Below, piece after piece: positions 57,086 to 64,000 of a stretch of 64,000 bases of DNA. This DNA comes from Powellomyces hirtus (lineage: Eukaryota > Chytridiomycota > Chytridiomycetes > Spizellomycetales > Powellomycetaceae), in contig JAHLKG010000001.1 of assembly GCA_025526995.1 (NCBI GenBank), positions 1 to 64,000 of the forward strand. The letters are read 5' to 3'. The notes under the pieces were generated by a model. It made no database searches. It was not told the origin of the DNA and worked only from the letters and a program-made list of their open reading frames with translations. Made by a program: the position numbers and the translations under genes. How positions within the stretch are numbered: the stretch's first letter is position 1; the number at the start of each line of letters is the position of its first letter.

Positions 57086-59364
57086 ATGTCCGTCGCATCA
57101 TCATCATCATCATCATCATCTTTCCCCCACCACCCAGCCGCCGCAACTCCCTCCTTTTACGATCTGCTCGACGCCACCACGGGCATCCGTCCACGACGCT
57201 CAACCAGCCCGCCGTTGCTCAGCTACCACTATGGCGATAGACTGTCCACAAACACCTTCACATCTAATCTTGACATTGCGCTGGACCGCCCCGACGTCGT
57301 GAGGCCACAAACTCGACGCGCACACAATCGGTTCAAAGTCATCCTCCCGCCCGTCGCCACCAAATCAACGACGACGACGCGACAGCAACGGGGTCGCAGA
57401 AAGCTGGTAGAAGAAGAAGAAGCCGAGGGAAAATTTTCCCCAGATCCTCAAGTCAACGTATGGGAGAAGGGTGCGCATATCAAGCGCCTTCAACCGGCCC
57501 ATGTGCATGCATCGCCCCTCTGTTTTGCTGATCATGTTATTTCATCTCACACTAAGAATCCATCGAGTGGAGTCCCGATGTTGCGTCGCTGACCAAACTA
57601 CCTCGCAACACTCAAACACATCCGCGGATTGCAGCACACATTAAAACCCTGCTGCTTCACGACCGCAAGATCGAAGAAGTCGACCCAGAGTTTAGAGCTT
57701 TTGTCCAGCTGGAAACCCTGAGCTTGACGGGAAACCACATCAGCAGCAATGGTTTTGCAAATGTTCCGCCTTCAGTCAAGGTCTTGACTGTCAATGCGAA
57801 TATGTGAGTGAGTACGGGAGCATCGTGGTCAAGCCCAAGTAAAAAGATGTCGTCTCTGTGCGAAACGTGCCCGTCCCACCAGAAGATCTCGTAATCCTCA
57901 ACGACTGACATGGGCAATTTACCATGCTGATATTGTAGGCTAGCTGAACCGCCCTGGATTCCGCATCTGACAAATTTGATGCATATTGGGCTGACTCATA
58001 ACACCATACGGTCGCTCGCACTATGCGAATCGGCGATGAACGCGCCAGGATTAATATCGTTCGATGCCAGCTGGAACCACATCGATGATCTAGAACAGAC
58101 AGTTAACATCATGACTCGATGGAAAAAGTTGCGGAGTCTTGTGCTGTTGGTACGGCCAGTCAGCAGAGCCTTGGCTTTTTTGGATGATGCTGACTCCATA
58201 TTGCGTTTCGTTCTGTCGGCAGGGAAATCCAGTGTTTTTGATACCGAACTATCGCAAATACGTCATATACAAACTGCCCTCCCTCAGCTCTCTGGACGAC
58301 ATACCCATCACTGCCCGAACTTCAACCGTAAAGCTTGAACCACGCGCTACTCTCAAATTCCGCCTTACGACACTGCTAAACCCTCCACTGCCGATGGTCA
58401 AGCCAGCTGGACCAGACCCAAATGCCGCCGCCATAGCCGCCAGCCCGACACCGCAACCGGCGGATGTGCACGCTTTCCAGGTCCGTCTCGCATTGCCAGG
58501 TTACTGGGAGACCACGACGCCCTCTTTGTTGGCTGCCGCGCCTCCACCTGCTGAGGACGCCAACTTCGACGAGAAGGGAGCTGCGCGGAAAAAGAAGAAG
58601 GAGAAGGAGAAGGAGGAAGTTGTTCCGGTCGATACCGTGCGCAAATTGGATATTGCATTCGATGTCCTGCTGCAACGTAATGCAGATTGGCCGCTCGCAA
58701 AAGCTTTGAAGGGTATTGCTTCACCTGATTCATGCAAATGTCTCCCACTCACTCACTTACTCACGCACCACCCCTTGCCTCATCCTATCACAGATGGGCT
58801 CACCCTCACACTCGTACAAACACGGCAAAGTTACGTCCCAATCACACCAGCAGAACCGCCCGCAGACACGGGGCGACCCGCATCGTCTAAGAGCAATGCC
58901 TCACGCAGACCATCAAATGTCCCTCCGGCAAAGGGCGGAGGAAAGAAAGAATTGAAGCAGTCCACGACTGGAAAAACGAGCGTTGGCGAAGATACTGGTA
59001 TGCGTTGTCATAAATGTGCATATCTGCTTGTCGTTGTCGCTGACTTTATCATTCCCTCTCGTCTCAATCATAGCCCTCTGGAGCTTGGGACCTCTAGAAA
59101 CATGTAACGTGGGCGTAGTGCACATCCCTTTGACCACACTTTTAGAAGGAAGCGTACGTACACTGCCGCGGATCTATGCATCAGTGACCCTTTGCATTTC
59201 TCACACAACCAACTTCAACTTTCCTGTTCCGCTAGACCGTAATCGAGGGAGACTACATTCTCGAACGGCCAGATCATCCGACCCCGCCTGTGTTTTCTGG
59301 CACGCTGTCAGCATCCGTTCATCTGAATCCTCCACCTGAAACGCTGCCAAAGCCAGCGCATTGA
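57086..59364 (+). CDS. Leucine-rich repeat protein, LRRC43-like
   Basis: Seven exons (57086-57470, 57557-57803, 57939-58149, 58223-58712, 58794-58997, 59074-59153, 59236-59364) give about 581 residues. The N-terminus is Ser/Pro-rich, encoded partly by a TCA microsatellite. A short LRR array follows: LLLHDRKIEEVDPEFRAF, LETLSLTGNHIS, LTNLMHIGLTHNTI, LISFDASWNHIDDLEQ, KLRSLVLLGNPVFLIPNYRKYV and the LRR cap YKLPSLSSLDD. The C-terminal half has a Lys/Glu-rich stretch and a beta-rich end. The spacing and the phrases near PHLTNLMHIGLTHN remind me of LRRC43, a protein tied to cilia in animals; this is a resemblance from memory. If right, it suggests a flagellated (zoosporic) fungus. The intron at 58713-58793 is a multiple of three, so its retention would not break the frame. 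Confidence 0.75.
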
Positions 59365-59640
59365 GAGCGATTGACCAAATGACTATTCTAGACGTGCCTT
59401 TTTGAGGGCACTGCATGACTGTACATGTTCGCGGTCACCAAGAATTTCTGAAATAGTCTATCCTATCTGTCCATTGCGTTATATGTTCTGTTGATGAGGA
59501 AGAGGAGCTGTTCTGCTTCCTCCGTTGCTACAGAGCTCCTTCCCATCACCCTAGTCAAACTTCTGTCTATGACTGCATGCATAAGGCAATTCTGTCTACC
59601 CTACTGAGATGTCCTGACAGCAGGGACGCAGAACATGGGT

Positions 59641-61679
59641 TCACACCCTACTAACCGCCTCCCGCTCCTCCCGCAAAAAATACTGCACAACCAGCGCCGC
59701 CGCAACATACATCTCGGGCGGGAACGGATGCAGGGCTCCAGATGGCGGGGTAGCCGCGCGCGACAAAGCCGGTGCCGTCCCCCCTCTCCCATGATGCGGG
59801 AGGTACGCGGCATTAATCCGTAAATCCCACTTTTCGGGAAACACAGACTCACGGTCGGGACAGGGTGGAGGCGGGGGAGGCGTCGGTGGTGCAGGTTGGG
59901 TTAGGTGCAGGGGTGGGGGTGATTGAGACGGCTCGACTGCGTGAGAGGACGGTTCTTGTTGCATCCCGAATGTACCTGTAATGTGAGAGCCGTTGCAGGT
60001 TGAGCGGTATTGGAAGTGGTGGCCGGCGTAGTCGCCTACCATTTTACAAAAAAATAAATAGAAATTATGTCACAAATGCCTTCAGGTGAGCGGGTAATAA
60101 TAGGTGACTTACCGAGCATGATGATCGAAGCACCATTCCACTTCAACTCCAGCTTCGGCGCCCACAAGTTAGACGACCGGCGGTCCACCATACCACGCAA
60201 CACCCAGCCCGCCGCCCCGCACGCGGCCGTCTTGCCTCGGCCGTACATATCATAGTTGTTTCCACATGTCTACACGATAGCACAGACAAGAGAATTGTCC
60301 GCGAGAGTCATTAGCTCCCACAAAAGGTCAGCGAGGCAATTTTAGCCGTTGATGGTTAGCGTATACGGCAACATACCGTGCCAGGACGCTCCGTGATCTT
60401 CCATATGGTCCGCCCGACCGTGTCTAGTAGGAAGAGGCTGGTCGTCTGGGCGGTCCGCCGACATTGAATCGAGTAGAGGAGGGTGCCGTTGATGGCGGAC
60501 CGTATGTCGCCTCCTGTAGAAGCGTTTTTAATGGAAGTAAGCAATCGAATTCTAGTGTTGTGTTTTGCTGAATGTGGTCGCCCCACGATACGCACCATAG
60601 CCAAAAACCCGCCTCGTCAACAAAAACGCCAGCTCGCGGGGCACGGCCCTTACTGCCGCTGCCGCCGGTGTCATTGGCGGGATCACCACCAAGGGCGGCA
60701 TCTTTAACCCGGGCGTCGTCAACGGTCTCATCGTCGTTCTCTCAAACACATTCGCCGTTGCCGCATCCGCCGCCGTCTTGCACCGTCGTTGCGCCATCAC
60801 CTCCTTCTCATCACCCACCATCTCATCCGTCAGCACCCGCAGCGAGATGGGCGGGTCCGGTTTAGCGTGGTCGAGGCGCCACGGTGGGCGCGAGGTCAGA
60901 GGCGCTGGAGCGGAGAGCGGCGGCATGCGGGTGTTCCTGCTGTCCCGGCCGAGGTGGTGGTGGCGACTGAGCGGGCGTTGGAAAAATGGGTTGGCGGGTG
61001 CGGGATTGTATTCGAGGCTCAGGCGAGGTGTTATGATAATTTGGTTGGATGAACCGCCCCGACGCTGCGCAGGGGTCCGCGATTCGATTGCCGGTTGTGG
61101 ATCCTGTTTCTTTTCTGTCCTCGGCCTGCTCTCCACCGCCTCATTCCCACCATGGGGCTTATTTTCCCTCTTGGTCTTTGTCCGCCTCTCCCCGCCGCCG
61201 CCGCCGCCGCCACGAGTTCGCGACGCCCGACAAATCCGTATCCGCGCCGAATGCCCCACCGTCTGAAATACCCACTCCGGGAGCTGAGCCGCCGTGGACT
61301 GCAACCGTGGTTTATCCTCCGCCGCCGCACCATCATCTATATCCTCCGCAGCCATCGCAACCTGCCGGTCGGGAGTGGACCACGTCGTCAGCGTCTTGGC
61401 GCCCCCTGCTCGCAACGGCGGGATCAGTTCGTCCAGAGCCCGGTATATCCGAATCCGGCATCCCGAGTCTCCGCCCGTTGTTATACTATTTTCGCTGCTG
61501 CCGGCGTGGGTGGTTCCGGGGAGGTTGATGGGAGGCATTTTGAGGGATGTACCGGCGGCCACTCTTTCGACGACGGGCCGGGCACCAGAAAGGGTGCTGT
61601 TTACATCGCTGGACGAGGTTGATGGAAGCAGGATATCGGATGCCAGAAATCCTCCTCCGCGATGCACCTTCATGGCCAT
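59641..61679 (-). CDS. Hypothetical protein with disordered N-terminus and beta-rich C-terminus
   Basis: Four exons (61679-60596, 60513-60377, 60269-60113, 60035-59641) join in phase to about 590 residues. The first 340 residues are low-complexity, with Gly runs, Arg/Pro-rich and Thr/Ala-rich segments. This part could be mis-modelled, since the opposite strand is also open. From exon 2 on the sequence looks like a compact beta-rich domain: TLLYSIQCRRTAQTTSLFLLD, RTIWKITERPG, NYDMYGRGKTAACGAAGWVLRGMVDRR, LELKWNGASIIML and HHFQYRSTCNG. The alternating hydrophobic strands resemble tubby-like or LURP-one folds, or fungal DUFs of that type, but I cannot assign a family. A Pro-rich linker precedes the terminal segment. 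Confidence 0.55.
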
Positions 61680-62198
61680 AGTTTCAACCAAAAAAAAGAC
61701 CCAAAAATGTCCTCAAATCAATTGATGGTGTATCGCAAACAGAATCAGCTTGGAGACATCAGCGTCTCATTGAGGTATATCCTGGTGATTCCAAAGGGAG
61801 TCTAACAACTTGAAACCGTTGACCAGGCGGTGACACTCGGCTTTTGTGCCAAAGCGATAAAAAAAGCCCCGCGCAAAAAACCTTCTAATTGCCCTACCGA
61901 ACGATTGTCGGGGTAACAAAAGCAAGGGTACCGCAAAATACCCTATCAAGAATAATCGTAACCTTATTGCTGTTAATACCGCCGGCTTGAGGACATAGAT
62001 GCAGTGCTAAAATCTCCGGGAAACGAAGCGCATGGCTGTTGGAAGTAATATGGTCTTTTTTGTTTGTTGAAACATACAATGAATCATAAAACATGCGACA
62101 GCGGCACAAAGGAAAACAAAACAATGACTCCGAAATGGTTTCTCAGTATCATGATAGTGAAGGGTAATTCGGTTCTCACACCTCCTTGGGCCCACCAC
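61680..62198. other. Intergenic region
   Basis: Lies between two minus-strand genes. It holds the promoter of the preceding gene and the 3' UTR of the Rho exchange factor. No gene is supported. Confidence 0.55.
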
Positions 62199-63971
62199 TT
62201 AAGCAGCCACATCAACAACAGGTTGCGTAGACGAAGAAGAACCCGCACCCGCATTGCCTCCCACAACTGCATCTCCCTCCGGTTTCGTCCAGCTCGTTTC
62301 ATTGGTCACCACATTAAAGAAATAGATATTTCCATCTCTGCGGTCCACGCGGCGCCAGCTGGGGCTTCCTTCAACAGACTCGACGCTGGGCGACAGGAGG
62401 GCGTCTGTGGCGGCGGTACTGTCGGCGTCGTCGCCGGACCCACCGTCGTCGTCGGAATCACCAGCCCCGCCTTCGACGTCCTCGGGGATCAGAACCTTGC
62501 CCGTCTCGGGATCGAGAACCGTGTAGGCGTCGGGGAGCCGCCATAGCGTTTCTTTGGTCTCGGCGCAACTGATTAAGATGGCAAGTTGGGGGAAAAGGAG
62601 CCGTAATTAGCATGCCACCATCCTCGCACATACTGAACAGGATGATGCCGGTGCCCGCTACTTACTAATAGTAACTTGTCCCCATCGCCGATATCGCCTT
62701 CTTCCATATTTGACCTGCGATCTCGACCATCTCTGGTTCAAACTCGACTTCGGGCTCCAATTCGGAAAAGCTAGTGTTTCCGCTTGATTCTTGCGTCTCC
62801 TACGATAGAGAATAAAGAGAATTACTCGCCGCGCTGCAGTTTGAAGTACTGGTTCTGGTTGTGTTTTACTTACGTTTGCGAAATCCAGTTCCTTTCGCCT
62901 CAGGGTGCCCTAATTCAATGCAAACCCACTTTCCGTCAGACAGCCGCCGCGTCCCCAACATGCAATCAGAATGCCACATTACCCATCCTTTGATAGTTCC
63001 CCTCAACGTTCCCCCGACACTCAAATTGCTTCCCTGTTTCGTCATGGGTCGTTTCCCCATCGCCCAGCTCGTCGGACGCAAACTGTGTCGATCGCCTGGA
63101 CTGCCGCCATACTCGGGGCTCCCATCTTGCGCGGAATGGAACTGCTGCACGAGGAAAGCACCGGAACTTGCCCGCTTGTTGACGTGCTCGGACTTTTTGG
63201 CTTCTTCCGCCGCCGTCTTGATGGCGGATTGGAACGCTTCGATCCACTTCGTTCGGTCCGGGTCGGAGATGGCGCAGAAGGCTTGCGAGCGGCCGCCTTC
63301 ACTGATTTGAAACGCATGTTTGAGGGATTTGGAAATCGGGTCTGGAAACATGGATGGAACTCCCGTTAAAAAGTCGCTTCCCTACGCACGAAAATGGGAA
63401 AACCGTGATACAATACACACCTCCCTTCCCATCAGCCACCAACGTCAACTCTGCAACGTCATGCACAGATTCCAGCACATATCTGCCGCCCTTCAGCGGC
63501 GTGCATATGAACAGCACATCCGCAAATAGGAGGACGTAACGTTCGCGCGCCTTTCCGTTGATCACGCGCGCGAGAACGCCGTCTCGAACGTGCTTCTTCT
63601 CGTGGAGGGCGAGCGGCTGGAAATACAAATAGATCAGCCGTCATCATTTCATGGCATAAGTGGCGCATATTCTACAGCATTCCTCTTCGATCTATTTTGT
63701 TCAATTACCAGCGGTGTGTCAATCTTGGCTTGCAGAGCCACGAGCCGGTCCCGCTCCCCTAGTTGCCGAGTGTACTCGTTGACGTGCGCCACAACGCTCT
63801 CGATCTTGGTCATGGCTAAATTGAGCGAAATGGTGTCCTTGCTGAGCTTGTCCGTGTGCTTTTGCAGCTCCTGATGAAAGGAATGGGAACGAAGAAACGG
63901 CAAGAGTTACATCATACGATCGGTGGGTTCATCGGGTAAACTTGTTTCTTACCCTGATCAGGAGCGGGTAT
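62199..63971 (-). CDS. Rho guanine-nucleotide exchange factor with DH, PH and two WW domains (5' end outside window)
   Basis: Seven exons are visible (63971-63953, 63870-63709, 63616-63421, 63341-62983, 62909-62874, 62799-62666, 62568-62199), encoding the last 424 or so residues; the gene continues beyond 64000. The first exon and the next read YPLLIRELQKHTDK, the conserved last helix of a DH (RhoGEF) domain. A PH domain follows (RDGVLARVINGKARERYVLLFADVLFIC, ending DPDRTKWIEAFQSAI), with an insertion. Two WW domains end the protein: IWKKAISAM...YYYCAETKETLWRLP and SWRRVDRRDGNIYFFNVVTNETSWTKP, separated by an acidic Asp/Gly linker. DH-PH units activate Rho GTPases; WW domains bind Pro-rich ligands. 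DH-PH followed by WW repeats is not an arrangement I know as common. Confidence 0.85.
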
Positions 63972-64000
63972 CTGCGAAAGGTGAAAAAAAAAGTTAGGTG

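Noticed and set aside
60789..61725. Several long plus-strand frames opposite exon 1 of the unrecognised protein
   Set aside because: GC-rich CCG-repeat sequence is open on both strands. The minus-strand frame joins in phase to three downstream exons, while the plus-strand frames join nothing.
1..64000. CRISPR arrays, bacterial operons, rRNA genes or viral genes
   Set aside because: None seen; the window is intron-rich nuclear eukaryotic DNA.

Overview
This is eukaryotic nuclear DNA, almost certainly fungal. The genes are split by many short GT-AG introns (mostly 50-130 nt), sit close together on both strands, and the products fit a fungus: a GH18 chitinase, mitochondrial acetolactate synthase (ILV2), a Pbs2-type MAP kinase kinase, a GATA factor, an F-BAR/RhoGAP protein and a Pds5 protein with AT-hooks. 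Several features point, by inference, to an early-diverging zoosporic (chytrid-like) fungus rather than a yeast or mould: high intron density, an SLX4 with two animal-like UBZ4 zinc fingers, an SLC35A-type nucleotide-sugar transporter, and a leucine-rich-repeat protein resembling ciliary LRRC43. I cannot name the species.

Layout. 0-9 kb: GH18 chitinase (-), PEX12 peroxin (+), two low-complexity hypothetical proteins (-), and a small multi-pass membrane protein (+). 9-19 kb: an ABCG half-transporter with a Cys-rich ectodomain (+), ILV2 (-), a small secreted protein (+), and a multi-pass membrane protein with a His/Asp-rich tail (+). 19-32.8 kb: F-BAR/RhoGAP (-), thioredoxin (+), SLX4 (+), DNA primase small subunit (-), MATH/BTB-like protein (-), proteasome alpha-2 (+). 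32.9-49 kb: mitochondrial IF-2 (-), condensin SMC4 (-), PBS2-type MAPKK (-), cohesin regulator PDS5 (+). 49-51.8 kb: the only clearly accessory stretch, with an intact tRNA-Ser(UGA), displaced tRNA-Ser fragments, an AT-rich LTR-like block and a 39-bp minisatellite. 51.8-64 kb: GATA factor (+), SLC35A transporter (-), LRR protein (+), an unrecognised protein (-), and the 3' part of a DH-PH-WW-WW Rho exchange factor (-) cut by the window edge.

How the genes relate. They are mostly independent housekeeping genes. Four of them (SLX4, primase, SMC4, PDS5) serve chromosome replication, repair or segregation and lie within about 25 kb. The F-BAR/RhoGAP and the DH-PH protein are opposing Rho regulators. 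All exon structures below were worked out by hand from splice signals, reading frame and family similarity; no search was run.

Most interesting signals: a probable 3-nt micro-exon in the thioredoxin gene; a fungal SLX4 with tandem UBZ4 fingers plus three SUMO-interacting motifs; a 67-bp inverted repeat with a telomere-like motif between PBS2 and PDS5; the tRNA-Ser fragments beside an LTR-like block; and the unusual DH-PH-WW-WW protein. No CRISPR array, bacterial operon or virus was seen.
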